64,000 nucleotides of DNA from Candidatus Microbacterium colombiense (GTDB lineage: Bacteria; Actinomycetota; Actinomycetes; Actinomycetales; Microbacteriaceae): positions 2,914,001 to 2,978,000 of the forward strand of contig CP119308.1 of assembly GCA_029203165.1 (NCBI GenBank), in the 5' to 3' direction. The position numbers were made by a program, and so were the translations under genes. Each line of letters opens with the position of its first letter. The stretch's first letter is position 1. Positions 25,132 through 34,461 of the stretch are shown here, piece after piece. A model generated the notes under the pieces. The model had not been told where the DNA came from. It saw only the letters and a list, made by a program, of their open reading frames with translations, and did not search any database.

Positions 25132-25711
25132 CCTCGATTATTTTGGCCCAGGGCTCATCCCGCAGAGTGATCTCACTCGTCATATCGGTGAGGAATCGGA
25201 TCACGACCTCACGTTCTTCCCTCGATAGACGCGCGGCCGCATAGAATCTCTTCGCCTGCTGCCGCCCCACCGTCTCCATCGCCGCGTGCCGTGTCTCCGC
25301 GGAAATGGTGATCGCAAGAGCACGCCGATCACTCGGGTGCGGAGCGCGATGGATATGCGCACTCTTCTCGAGACGGTCGAGGAGTTTGGTCGTCGCCGCC
25401 GTCGAGATTCCCAGGTGCTGCGCGATCCCTCCGGGGGTCGCGATCGCATCGCGATTCGCGCACACGATCAGATAGTGCAGCGCACGCATATCGGTGTCGT
25501 TGAGCTGCATGTATCGACGAGAGGCCAGCGAGAGCCTCTGCTCCGCGTCGCGCAGGTCACCGATCGCGCCCATGAGCACGGCGATCTGTCGGAGATCCTC
25601 GGGAGGTACGCCCGCGCGATCGATCAAGGTGCTGCGGGGATCGCTGGCATCGACGTCGTAGATCGCGGAATGACTCAGTCCGTCCGGGCCGGGCTCGCTG
25701 GTGCTCGTCAT
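25127..25711 (-). CDS. MarR-family repressor, probable regulator of the carotenoid operon
   Basis: 194 residues from ATG 25711, which has GGGAGA five bases upstream; a longer form from ATG 25762 (211 residues) lacks a ribosome site. The winged helix spans IATPGGIAQHLGISTAATTK to RAPHPSDRRALAITIS, with the wing DRRA. It is divergent from idi-crtE and separated by an AT-rich interval with an inverted repeat. A MarR protein (CrtR) in this position represses the crt genes of Corynebacterium and responds to geranylgeranyl diphosphate; the same role is inferred here by context. Confidence 0.85.
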   Translation of the reverse strand: MTSTSEPGPDGLSHSAIYDVDASDPRSTLIDRAGVPPEDLRQIAVLMGAIGDLRDAEQRLSLASRRYMQLNDTDMRALHYLIVCANRDAIATPGGIAQHLGISTAATTKLLDRLEKSAHIHRAPHPSDRRALAITISAETRHAAMETVGRQQAKRFYAAARLSREEREVVIRFLTDMTSEITLRDEPWAKIIEE

Positions 25712-25792
25712 CGGCTCTCCCGTCGCACCCGGTGCCGGGGTGGTGCGGGACTGGATCTCCATGCGATCATGTTACACATCTAAGGCTTCATG

Positions 25793-25813
25793 CTAAGTTG
25801 ATTACTTACTTAG
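25793..25813. promoter_or_regulatory. Candidate MarR operator in the marR-idi intergenic region
   Basis: CTAAGT (25793-25798) and ACTTAG (25808-25813) form an inverted repeat around 9 bases in an unusually AT-rich stretch just upstream of the idi ribosome site (GGAGGAG). The 21-bp length fits a MarR dimer. A further TTAGTTAG follows. The assignment rests on position and symmetry. Confidence 0.5.
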
Positions 25814-25838
25814 TTAGGCAAATGGAGGAGAGGACGCC

Positions 25839-26360
25839 ATGGACGATGTGACCCTCCTCGCGGAGGACGGGACCGCGGTCGGCGTGCTGCCGAAGCACGA
25901 GGTGCACACCCGCGAGACCCCTCTGCATCTGGCCTTCTCGTGCCACATCCGTGATCGCCACGGCCGCCTCTTGGTTACCCGGCGGGCGTTGAGCAAGCAG
26001 ACCTGGCCGGGGGTATGGACGAACAGCTTCTGCGGCCACCCGCGCCCGGGAGAGGACATGCTCGCTGCCGTCGCGCGCCGAGCAGAAGAGGAACTCGGCG
26101 CCGCACTCGTGGGAATCCGTCTCGTGCTGCCCGACTTCCGCTACCGGGCGATCGATGCGAGCGGCATCGTCGAGAACGAGATCTGCCCCGTGCACGTCGC
26201 CGAGATCGATGGCGATCTCGACGTGAATCCGGACGAGGTCGCAGAGTGGGCCTGGGTCGATCCTGACGACCTCTTCACGGCGGCCCGCGCGGCTCCGTTC
26301 GCGTTCAGCCCGTGGATCCGCGAACAGTTGCCGCAGCTGCGCGAGCTCGGTGAGGTCTGA
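25839..26360 (+). CDS. idi: Isopentenyl-diphosphate delta-isomerase, type I
   Basis: 173 residues with the Nudix-related fold. The catalytic cysteine is in WTNSFCGHPRPGE, the metal-binding Nudix-like helix is MLAAVARRAEEELG, and the second catalytic acid lies in IVENEICPVH. It interconverts IPP and DMAPP, supplying the allylic primer for the prenyl transferase two bases downstream. The ATG follows GGAGGAG. First gene of the carotenoid operon. Confidence 0.95.
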   Translation: MDDVTLLAEDGTAVGVLPKHEVHTRETPLHLAFSCHIRDRHGRLLVTRRALSKQTWPGVWTNSFCGHPRPGEDMLAAVARRAEEELGAALVGIRLVLPDFRYRAIDASGIVENEICPVHVAEIDGDLDVNPDEVAEWAWVDPDDLFTAARAAPFAFSPWIREQLPQLRELGEV

Positions 26361-26362
26361 CG

Positions 26363-27445
26363 ATGGCTGCCATGGCGACCGAGGAAGATCTCGGCACGCG
26401 CATCGAGGAAGCACTCCGCCAGCGGTTCGCGGAACGGGGTGCGGCTGCAGAGGCGTACGGGCCCGAGTTCACCTCGTTGTGGCACACGGCAGCAGACCAT
26501 GCGCTGGGCGGAAAGCTGATCCGTCCCCGTCTTCTGCTCGACTTCCGACTCGCCCTCGCCCCTGCGGGTCTCACGGCGTCGGAGGCGGAGCGCGCGGTCG
26601 ACGTGGCGGCGCATGTGGAGCTGCTCCACTACGCGTTCCTCCTTCATGACGACGTGATCGACGGCGATCTGATCCGACGACGTCGACCGAACCTCATCGG
26701 CGATCTCGCCGACCGTCGCCCGGGTCTGCCGGATGATGCGGAACTGCACTGGGCCCGCTCCAGTGCGATCCTGATGGGCGACCTGCTGCTCGCTGCCGCC
26801 GTGCTCGGTTTCGCCCGTGCCGATGTCGCACCCGAGACCAGGGAGCGCCTCCTGGCGATGATGGAGCAGACGATCCTCGAGACCGTCGCCGGCGAGCACA
26901 CCGACGTCGGTCTGAGCGACGGCATCATCCCGCCCGACCTGCGGACCATCCTGTCGATGAGCGCCTACAAGACGGCGACCTACTCCTTCGTCCTCCCCCT
27001 GCGCGCGGCGGCCGTGCTCGCCGGCGCCCCCACGCAGGCCGAAGAGCAGCTGGCGGCGATCGGCCGGCACCTCGGACTCGCCTACCAGTTGCAGGATGAC
27101 CTGCTCTCGGTGTTCGGCGACGCACAGGAGCATGGGAAGGATGCCTACTCCGATCTGCGTGAGGGCAAGGAGACGGCGATCATCGCGTACGCCCGCATGA
27201 CCGGGCACTGGCCCAGCATCGAGCTGCACTTCGGGTCGGCCGAACTGAGCGTGCAGCAGTGCGCCGACATCCGCGACCGCCTGAGCGAGAGCGGCGCCGA
27301 GCAGTTCGCCCGCAGCCTGGTCGAGGAGCAACTCGGAGCGGTCTCGACCGTGCTCGGGGAGGCGGAGGCGGCCGGCACGATCTCCCCCGCTGCCGGCCGG
27401 ACCATCCTCGAACTGGCCTCGCGCATCGAGAGCCGGCGCGCATGA
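26363..27445 (+). CDS. crtE: Geranylgeranyl diphosphate synthase (polyprenyl synthetase)
   Basis: 360 residues. The first aspartate-rich motif is LLHDDVIDGD (DDxxD), followed by RRRRPNLIGDLAD, and the second is YQLQDDLLSVFGD. GGKLIRPRLLLDF binds IPP. It condenses IPP units to a C20 (possibly longer) diphosphate for phytoene synthesis; the chain length cannot be read reliably, but the operon demands C20. It starts two bases after idi and overlaps crtB by ATGA. Confidence 0.92.
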   Translation: MAAMATEEDLGTRIEEALRQRFAERGAAAEAYGPEFTSLWHTAADHALGGKLIRPRLLLDFRLALAPAGLTASEAERAVDVAAHVELLHYAFLLHDDVIDGDLIRRRRPNLIGDLADRRPGLPDDAELHWARSSAILMGDLLLAAAVLGFARADVAPETRERLLAMMEQTILETVAGEHTDVGLSDGIIPPDLRTILSMSAYKTATYSFVLPLRAAAVLAGAPTQAEEQLAAIGRHLGLAYQLQDDLLSVFGDAQEHGKDAYSDLREGKETAIIAYARMTGHWPSIELHFGSAELSVQQCADIRDRLSESGAEQFARSLVEEQLGAVSTVLGEAEAAGTISPAAGRTILELASRIESRRA

Positions 27446-28350
27446 CCGGGATTCCCGCGAGTCCGCACGACGGCGGTGCACTCGACCGTTTCACCCGCAC
27501 CGCCGAGATCGCGACAACCGATGTCATCCGCACCTACTCGACCTCCTTCGGCATCGCGACACGACTGCTGGGACGCCGCCATCGCCAGCACGTGCGCAAC
27601 ATCTACGCGATGGTGCGCATCGCCGACGAGATCGTCGACGGCGTGGCTGCGGAGGCAGGACTGGATTCCGCCGGGCAGAGCGATGCGCTGGCGTCGTATG
27701 TCGCCGAGACGCATCGCTCGATGCGCTCCGGGTACAGCAGCGACCTGATCCTGCACGCCTTCGCCCGCACGGCCCGGGAATGCGGCATCGGCGAAGATCT
27801 GACCGGACCGTTCTTCGACTCGATGCGCGCCGACATCCCGAGTGCCACGGCCTTCACCGCCTATGACGCGGACGCCCATGCGCGCTATGTGTACGGCTCT
27901 GCCGAGGTCGTCGGTCTGATGTGCACCCGGGTCTTCCTCCGCGGTGCCGAACGGTCGGCCGAGGAAGAGGCGATCATTGACCGGGGAGCCAGGCAGCTCG
28001 GCGCCGCCTTCCAGAACGTCAATTTCCTGCGCGACCTCGCAGACGACACCGATCGACTGCATCGCGGGTACCTGGGCGGGGCGGAGCGCCTCACCACGGC
28101 CGACCGCGACGCCTGGGTCTCGACGGTGCGCGAGCAGCTCGACGACGCCCGCCGCGCGATCCCGCTCCTGCCGAAGGATTCCCGGGCCGCGGTCCGCAGC
28201 GCTCTCGCCCTGTTCGCCGCGCTGACGCAACGGGTGGCGAAGACCCCCGTCGACGTGCTCTATCGCCGGCGCGTGCGTGTCGCCGATCCCGTGAAAGCGC
28301 TGCTCGCGGCCCGGGCGGTCCTCGTGACAGCGGTGGAGCGCGACCGATGA
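27442..28350 (+). CDS. crtB: Phytoene synthase
   Basis: 302 residues of the trans-isoprenyl head-to-head synthase family. YSTSFGIATRLL and the first acid motif RIADEIVDG bind the diphosphate; the second, NVNFLRDLADDTDRLHRGYL, is the characteristic phytoene synthase signature. It joins two geranylgeranyl diphosphates to phytoene. ATGA overlaps with crtE before it and crtI after it indicate strict translational coupling. Confidence 0.94.
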   Translation: MTGIPASPHDGGALDRFTRTAEIATTDVIRTYSTSFGIATRLLGRRHRQHVRNIYAMVRIADEIVDGVAAEAGLDSAGQSDALASYVAETHRSMRSGYSSDLILHAFARTARECGIGEDLTGPFFDSMRADIPSATAFTAYDADAHARYVYGSAEVVGLMCTRVFLRGAERSAEEEAIIDRGARQLGAAFQNVNFLRDLADDTDRLHRGYLGGAERLTTADRDAWVSTVREQLDDARRAIPLLPKDSRAAVRSALALFAALTQRVAKTPVDVLYRRRVRVADPVKALLAARAVLVTAVERDR

Positions 28351-29954
28351 GCCGCGTCGTGGTGATCGGGGCGGGCGTGGCCGGCCTGGCCGTCGCCGGC
28401 CTCCTCGCACGCGACGGGCACGAGGTGACCGTCCTGGAGAAGAACGATCGCGTCGGCGGACGCGCCGGAACGGTCGAGCGTGACGGCTTCCGTTTCGACT
28501 CCGGCCCGTCGTGGTACCTGATGCCCGAGGTCTTCGAGCACTTCTTCACGATGATGGGCACCACGGTCGACGAGCAGCTGGATCTGACGCGCCTCGACCC
28601 CGCCTATCGGATCTTCCGCGAGCCGCAGGCGTCGGGCGGCCTCGTCCCTCCCGTCACCGTGCCCGCCGGACGGGAGCGCGTCGCCGAGCTGTTCGAGGAG
28701 CTCGAACAGGGATCGGCTCCCGCCCTCGCCGCGTATCTCGACTCGGCGCGCGATGCGAGCGCGATGGCAGAGCGGTACTTCCTCTACAACCCGTTCACTC
28801 GCATCCGCTCACTGCTCGCGCCCGAGGTGCTGCGCGCACTTCCCCGTCTGTTCTCCCTGCTCGGCACCCGACTGCAGGCGTTCGCGGCGCGACGGTTCCG
28901 GAATCCGGTGATCCGGCAGATCCTCGGCTACCCCGCTGTGTTCCTGGGCACCGATCCGCGCCGCGCGCCGGCCATGTACCACCTCATGAGCGCGCTGGAT
29001 CTGGACCAGGGCGTCAGCTACCCGCAAGGTGGATTCTGGCGAGTCGTCGAGCGGATCGAGCACCTCGCGTCCGAGGCCGGCGCCGTTATCGTCACCGGCG
29101 CCGAGGTCACCGGCATCCGCACGGAGGATGCCGAGGGCGGCACGCACGTGACCGGCGTCGGATGGCGTGACGCCGATGGCACCTCGCGCCTCGAGCACGC
29201 CGACATCGTCGTGTCCGCTGCCGACCTGCACCACACGGAGACCGTGCTGCTTCCGCCGTCGCTGCAGACCTACCCGGAGTCGTGGTGGAAGCGACGCACG
29301 AGCGGCCCCGGGGGCATCCTCGTCATGCTGGGGGTGCGCGGGGCACTCTCCCAGCTGCCGCACCATTCGCTGTTCTTCGCGGATGACTGGGATGCGAACT
29401 TCGACGCCATCTTCGGCGACGATCCCGCGATCCCCTCCCCCGCATCGACGTACGTCTGCCGCCCGAGCGCCACCGATCCGACGGTGGCCCCGGCAGGGCA
29501 TGAGAACCTCTTCATCCTGGTCCCCGTGCCGGCCGACGTCGCGCTCGGCCACGGCGGCGCGGACGGCACAGGCTCCCCCGCCGTGGAGCGCGCGGCGGAC
29601 GCCGCGATCGACCTCGTCGCGCGGTGGGCCGACATCCCCGACCTCCGCGACCGCATCGTGGTCCGCGACACGACGGGTCCCGCCGACTTCCGCGACGACT
29701 ACCACTCCTGGCGCGGCGGGATGCTCGGACCCGCGCACATCCTCTCGCAGAGCGCGTTGTTCCGCGCACAGAACGCGTCGCGCCAGGTCGGTGGCCTGTT
29801 CTACGCCGGCGGTACCACCGCACCGGGCGTCGGTGTGCCGATGTGCCTCATCAGTGCGGAGATCGTGCTCAAGCGCATCCGTGGCGACGAGACGGGCGGG
29901 CCGCTTCCCGAACCCGCGGCCGTCTCGAAAGCCGCGCAGCGGGAGTCCGACTGA
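28347..29954 (+). CDS. crtI: Phytoene desaturase (lycopene-forming)
   Basis: 535 residues. The N-terminal FAD-binding fold is VVVIGAGVAGLAVAGL with EKNDRVGGRAGT; the substrate region has DSGPSWYLMPEVFEHFF. The C-terminal signature is FYAGGTTAPGVGVPMCLISA, typical of CrtI enzymes. It introduces four double bonds into phytoene to give lycopene, the substrate of the elongase encoded downstream. Overlaps both neighbours by ATGA. Confidence 0.94.
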   Translation: MSRVVVIGAGVAGLAVAGLLARDGHEVTVLEKNDRVGGRAGTVERDGFRFDSGPSWYLMPEVFEHFFTMMGTTVDEQLDLTRLDPAYRIFREPQASGGLVPPVTVPAGRERVAELFEELEQGSAPALAAYLDSARDASAMAERYFLYNPFTRIRSLLAPEVLRALPRLFSLLGTRLQAFAARRFRNPVIRQILGYPAVFLGTDPRRAPAMYHLMSALDLDQGVSYPQGGFWRVVERIEHLASEAGAVIVTGAEVTGIRTEDAEGGTHVTGVGWRDADGTSRLEHADIVVSAADLHHTETVLLPPSLQTYPESWWKRRTSGPGGILVMLGVRGALSQLPHHSLFFADDWDANFDAIFGDDPAIPSPASTYVCRPSATDPTVAPAGHENLFILVPVPADVALGHGGADGTGSPAVERAADAAIDLVARWADIPDLRDRIVVRDTTGPADFRDDYHSWRGGMLGPAHILSQSALFRAQNASRQVGGLFYAGGTTAPGVGVPMCLISAEIVLKRIRGDETGGPLPEPAAVSKAAQRESD

Positions 29955-30310
29955 TGGGCGTGCTGTATCTGGCCGCCCTGATGCTGGCCCTCGGGTGCAT
30001 GCTCCTGCTGGACTGGCGGTTCCGTCTGTTCTTCTGGCGCGATCCGCTCGCCGCCGTCATCGTCACGGCGGTGGGTCTCGCCTTCTTCCTCGTGTGGGAT
30101 GTCGCGGGGATCGCCGCCGGCATCTTCTTCCGGGGTGACGCGACGATCGCGACCGGCATCCTCCTGGCGCCGGAGCTGCCACTGGAGGAACCTGTCTTCC
30201 TGCTCTTCCTGGTCGTGTGCACCATGGTCGTCTACACGGGTGCGGCGAAGATCCTCCGGTCGCTCCGCCAGCGCTCCCACGCCGCAGCGGTGGAGGAGGC
30301 ACGGCGATGA
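29954..30310 (+). CDS. crtYe: C50 carotenoid epsilon/gamma-cyclase subunit A
   Basis: 118 residues with three membrane helices. The lycopene-cyclase-domain motif is ELPLEEPVFLLFL (PxEE), the conserved acidic pair needed for cyclisation. It is one half of a heterodimeric cyclase like CrtYe/CrtYf of Corynebacterium or CrtYg/CrtYh of Micrococcus. Whether it makes epsilon rings (decaprenoxanthin) or gamma rings (sarcinaxanthin) cannot be decided from sequence. ATGA overlaps on both sides. Confidence 0.85.
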   Translation: MGVLYLAALMLALGCMLLLDWRFRLFFWRDPLAAVIVTAVGLAFFLVWDVAGIAAGIFFRGDATIATGILLAPELPLEEPVFLLFLVVCTMVVYTGAAKILRSLRQRSHAAAVEEARR

Positions 30311-30648
30311 CCTACCTGCAGCTCGCCGCGTGGTTCCTCGGCGCCGCGGCCCTCGTGAGCATCGTGCTGATCCTGCTCGCTCACCCCCGCGGTCCCCGTC
30401 CGACGGCGATCGCGCTCACGGTGCTGGTGCTGTTCCTGCTCACGGCGACGTTCGACACGATCATGATCGCGAGCGGCCTCTTCCACTACTCCGGCCGGCA
30501 CCTGCTCGACGTCCACATCGGCCTCGCTCCGATCGAGGACTTCGCCTACCCGCTCGCCGGCGCCGTGCTGCTTCCGAGCCTGTGGGCGCTGCTGCGCACG
30601 CGGCGCGGCGCCGCGGTGCAGCTTCTCCCCCACCGGGAGGACGAATGA
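30307..30648 (+). CDS. crtYf: C50 carotenoid cyclase subunit B
   Basis: 113 residues with three membrane helices. It carries the partner motif GLAPIEDFAYPLAG (PxED), together with FHYSGRHLLDVHIG. It is the second half of the heterodimeric cyclase; both halves are required in characterised C50 pathways. It overlaps crtYe and the prenyltransferase gene by four bases each. Confidence 0.85.
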   Translation: MTYLQLAAWFLGAAALVSIVLILLAHPRGPRPTAIALTVLVLFLLTATFDTIMIASGLFHYSGRHLLDVHIGLAPIEDFAYPLAGAVLLPSLWALLRTRRGAAVQLLPHREDE

Positions 30649-31535
30649 GCGCGCCCGCAGCGACACCGTCGATCCTTCGCGATCTCGCGCAGATCCTGCT
30701 CTCCTCCCGTCCGATCAGCTGGATCAACACCGCCTTCCCCTTCGCCGCCGCCTACCTGCTGAGCGCGCGCGAGGTCGATGCGACGCTCATCATCGGCACC
30801 CTGTACTTCCTGGTGCCGTACAACCTGGCGATGTACGGCATCAACGACGTGTTCGACTACGCCTCCGATCTGGCGAACCCACGCAAGGGCGGGATCGAAG
30901 GCGCGCTCCTGGCTCCGCGCATGCACCGCCCGACGCTGTGGGCCGCAGCGGTCACGAACATCCCGTTCCTGATCTATCTCGTGGTGGTCGGCAACCCCGC
31001 GTCGTGGATCTGGCTCGCGGTGAGCGTGTTCGCCGTGATCGCGTACTCCGCTCCCGGGCTCCGCTTCAAGGAGCGTCCGTTCCTCGACTCGATCACCTCG
31101 AGCACGCACTTCGTCAGCCCCGCCATCGTCGGTCTCGCTCTCGCCGGCGCCGACCTCACGATCGGCGGCGTGATCGTCTTCGTGGCGTTCTTCCTGTGGG
31201 GCACGGCCGCCCATGCCTTCGGAGCCGTGCAGGACATCGGCCCCGACCGGGAGGGCGGCATCTCCTCGGTCGCCACCGTGATCGGAGCCAGGGCCACGGT
31301 GCGCCTGTCGGTGGCCCTGTGGTTCATCGCGGGCGCCGGGATGCTGCTGACACCCTGGCCCGGCCCCCTCGCCGCCGTGCTGGCCCTTCCCTACCTGATC
31401 AACGCGCTCCCCTGGTGGAACGTCACCGACGAGGGGTCGGCTGCGACCAATCGCTCCTGGCGACGCTTCATCGCCCTCAACTACATCGCGGGCTTCCTCG
31501 CGACCATGATCCTCATCCTCGCCTGGGTCTCCTGA
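30645..31535 (+). CDS. crtEb: Lycopene elongase (UbiA-family prenyltransferase)
   Basis: 296 residues with about eight membrane helices. The first Asp-rich motif, MYGINDVFDYASDLANPRKG, and the second, DIGPDREGGISS, bind the prenyl diphosphate Mg ions. Members add two C5 units to lycopene giving C50 flavuxanthin-type intermediates, which the upstream cyclase closes. Its presence is the main reason to call the pathway C50. Last of the seven coupled biosynthetic genes; the MMPL gene starts 32 bases on. Confidence 0.92.
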   Translation: MSAPAATPSILRDLAQILLSSRPISWINTAFPFAAAYLLSAREVDATLIIGTLYFLVPYNLAMYGINDVFDYASDLANPRKGGIEGALLAPRMHRPTLWAAAVTNIPFLIYLVVVGNPASWIWLAVSVFAVIAYSAPGLRFKERPFLDSITSSTHFVSPAIVGLALAGADLTIGGVIVFVAFFLWGTAAHAFGAVQDIGPDREGGISSVATVIGARATVRLSVALWFIAGAGMLLTPWPGPLAAVLALPYLINALPWWNVTDEGSAATNRSWRRFIALNYIAGFLATMILILAWVS

Positions 31536-31567
31536 CCCCCGCGCACCCCTTCCGGAAGGAACCCCCG

Positions 31568-33755
31568 ATGTCCCGCCCCACAGACGCGCCCACTCCGACG
31601 ACGCGAGAACGCTCGCGCCGCCACTCCTGGGTGCGGGTGCTCATCCCCGTCGCGCTGATCCTGGTGTGGCTGGTGGGCGCGTCCCTCGGCGGCCCGCTGT
31701 TCGGCAAGGTCGACGAGGTCTCCTCCAACGATCAGACGAGCTACCTGCCGGAGTCGGCCGACGCGACGCAGGTGCAGAAGCTGCTCGGCGAGTTCAACGA
31801 CAGCGAATCCATCCCCGCCATCGCCCTCTTCACCTCTGACGAGAAGCTGACCGACGCTGAGTTCGACGCGATCTCGGATGCCGTGGCTGATGCGCCGTCC
31901 GTTGAAGGAGTGAGCGACGACGTCTCTCCGGCGCTCCCCTCCGATGACGGCAAAGCGGTGCAGGCGTTCATCCCGATCCAGAGCGACGCGGAACTCGCCG
32001 ATGCCACCACAGCGCTGGGCGAGGAGTTGCGGGCAGCGGTACCCGACAACGTCTCGGTCTACATCACGGGACCGGCGGGCTTCAGCGCCGATCTCGTGGC
32101 CGGCTTCTCCGGTATCGACGGGCTCCTCCTCGGCGTCGCGCTCCTGGCCGTGCTCGTGATCCTCGTCCTCGTCTATCGGTCGTTCCTGCTGCCGCTCGTC
32201 GTGCTCTCGACCAGCCTTTTCGCGCTGTGCGTCGCCCTGCTCGTGGTGTGGTGGCTTGCGAAGTTCGAGGTGCTGCTGCTGAGCGGTCAGACCCAGGGCA
32301 TCCTGTTCATCCTCGTGATCGGTGCCGCGACCGACTACGCACTGCTGTTCGTCGCCCGCTTCCGCGAGGAGCTCCGTGTGGCCCACGACAAGGGCACCGC
32401 CGTGCTCGCCGCGTGGAAGGGCTCGTTCGAGCCGATCGTCGCGTCCGGTGGCACCGTGATCGCGGGACTCCTGTGCCTGCTGCTCAGCGACCTCAAGTCG
32501 AACAGCACGCTCGGTCCGGTTGCCGCGATCGGCATCGTCTTCGCGATGCTGGCCGCGCTCACCCTGCTTCCCGCCCTGCTGCTGCTCTTCGGCCGTGCCG
32601 TGTTCTGGCCGCGGCGCCCGCGCTTCGAGCCCGAGGTCGTCGCGGAAGAGCACGGTATGCGCACCACAGGCCTGTGGGCGCGGCTGGCCGGCCTCATCAA
32701 GCGCCGCCCGCGCGTGATCTGGGTCGTCACCACACTCGTGCTGCTGGTCGGTGCCGCGGGGCTCACACAGCTCGACGCGACGGGCGTGCCCCAGTCCGAT
32801 CTCGTCCTCGGCGCGTCCGAAGCCCGTGACGGGCAGGTCGCACTCGGCGAGCACTTCCCCGGCGGTTCCGGAAGCCCCGTGTACGTGGTCGTGACAGGAA
32901 GGGTCTCTCCAGGACGCCGCCGACGTGCTGCTCGCGAACGACGGAGTCGACGGAGTATCGGTGACCGCTGCCGACTCCCCCAGTGGCAGTGCCCCGGTCA
33001 CCGCCGACGGCATCTCCGCCGTCGGCGCACCCGGCACACCCGCTCCCGCCCCCACGGTCGTCGACGGCGACGTGCTCCTGCAGGGCACTCTCACCGACGC
33101 CGCCGACTCGAACGCCGCGGCATCCACCGTGCGTGACCTGCGCACCGAGCTCGACGGAGTGGACGCGCTCGTCGGGGGTGTCACCGCGACGGCCATCGAC
33201 ACGAACGATGCATCGATCCACGACCGGAACCTCATCATCCCGGTGATCCTCGTGGTGATCATGTTCATCCTGATGCTGCTGCTGCGTTCGATCCTGGCTC
33301 CGGTGCTGCTGATCCTCACCACGGTGCTGTCGTTCGGCACGGCGCTGGGCGTCTCGGCGCTGGTCTTCAACGGCATCTTCGACTTCCCCGGCGCCGACCC
33401 GGCCGTCCCGCTCTACGGGTTCGTGTTCCTCGTGGCGCTCGGGATCGACTACAACATCTTCCTGATGACGCGGGTGCGCGAGGAGTCGATCGCAGCACGG
33501 CACCGCGAGGGCGTGCTGCGCGGGCTGTCGATCACGGGCGGCGTGATCACCTCGGCCGGGCTCGTGCTCGCGGCGACCTTCGCGGCGCTGTCGGTGATCC
33601 CGATCCTGTTCCTCGTGCAGCTGGCGTTCATCGTGGCGTTCGGCGTGCTGCTCGACACGTTCATCGTGCGGTCGCTTCTGGTGCCCGCCCTCACCTACGA
33701 CATCGGCAAAGCGATCTGGTGGCCGTCGAAGCTCTGGCGGCGCGGGCAGGACTGA
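31568..33755 (+). pseudogene. MMPL/RND-family transporter, interrupted by one frameshift
   Basis: Read across one frameshift this would be a typical actinobacterial MMPL protein of about 729 residues, with two repeats of a large extracytoplasmic domain plus a bundle of membrane helices. The first part (31568 to about 32902) has IGAATDYALLFVARFREEL, the second (about 32902-33755) the matching VALGIDYNIFLMTRVREES. At 32896-32908 the frame shifts by one base: GTGACAGGAAGGGTC carries one base too many, or lacks two. Codon use is normal on both sides. It may be a sequencing error or a recent mutation. Context suggests export of lipids or carotenoids. Confidence 0.8.
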
Positions 33756-33837
33756 GCCTCAGCCAGGGAGCTCGGCTACGCTCTAGCCGCCGAGGACTCC
33801 GCTGCGAGCCACGCCGTCATTTAGACTGGAGCGGCAG

Positions 33838-33910
33838 GCCCTCGTAGCTCAGGGGATAGAGCAGCCCTCTCCTAAAGGGCAGGTCGCAGGTTCGAATCCT
33901 GTCGCGGGCA
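33838..33910 (+). tRNA. tRNA-Arg (anticodon CCT)
   Basis: 73 nt. The acceptor GCCCTCG pairs with CGCGGGC with one T-C mismatch; the anticodon stem GCCCT/AGGGC encloses CTCCTAA (anticodon CCT, codon AGG). The T loop is TTCGAAT. CCA is not encoded. A rare-codon tRNA in such GC-rich genomes. Confidence 0.94.
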
Positions 33911-33914
33911 CGAT

Positions 33915-33950
33915 CGACGAAGGGGCCACCGTGAGGTGGCCCCTTCGTCG
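33915..33950. terminator. Strong bidirectional terminator after tRNA-Arg
   Basis: A 16-bp perfect stem (arms 33915-33930 and 33935-33950) with a GTGA tetraloop lies 4 bases after the tRNA and 14 bases before the end of the convergent HNH gene. Confidence 0.85.
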
Positions 33951-33963
33951 TCCCCGGTCGCGG

Positions 33964-34461
33964 CTACGCGGCCAGTTCCAGGTAGGGTTCCCAGCGCGGA
34001 TCGCTGCGCTCGGTGCCCCGCACCGTCCACGCCGTGCCGTGCGGCGGACGCGGCGTGAACCGCAACTCCCACCGCATCTCCTGAGGCGTCCGGTCGCTCT
34101 TGACGTTGTTGCACCGCAGGCAGCAGGCGACCAGGTTCTCCCACGAATCGGCCCCACCTCGGGAGCGGGGAAGGATGTGATCGATCGTGGATGCCGCCTT
34201 GCCGCAGTATCCGCACCGGTGGTTGTCGCGGCGCAGCACCCCACGACGCGTCACCGGGATGCGGCGGGCATTCGGCACGCGCACGTAGCGGGAGAGCACG
34301 ATGACCGCGGGTCTGTCGTACACGCCATGACTGCCCCAGACCGGGTCGTCTTCGACGCGCTCGATCACCGTCGCCTTGTCGTTCATCACGAGAACGATGG
34401 CTCTCTTGAAAGACACGATCGCGAGCGGCTCGTATCCGGCGTTCAGGACTAGTGTGCGCAT
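33964..34461 (-). CDS. HNH endonuclease family protein
   Basis: 165 residues. The C-terminal half is a classical zinc-bound HNH module: CGYCGKAASTIDHILPRSRG, then SWENLVACCLRCNNVKSDRT, containing both CxxC pairs and the His-Asn-His catalytic set. The N-terminal part (MRTLVLNAGYEPLAIVSF) is the domain common to this actinobacterial housekeeping family. ATG 34461 has GAGAGG seven bases upstream and matches the family start; a longer open frame is not supported. Its cellular substrate is not established. Confidence 0.9.
   Translation of the reverse strand: MRTLVLNAGYEPLAIVSFKRAIVLVMNDKATVIERVEDDPVWGSHGVYDRPAVIVLSRYVRVPNARRIPVTRRGVLRRDNHRCGYCGKAASTIDHILPRSRGGADSWENLVACCLRCNNVKSDRTPQEMRWELRFTPRPPHGTAWTVRGTERSDPRWEPYLELAA

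Noticed and set aside
32896..32908. Programmed ribosomal frameshift in the MMPL gene
   Set aside because: There is no slippery heptamer, internal Shine-Dalgarno at proper spacing, or downstream hairpin, and MMPL genes are not known to use frameshifting.
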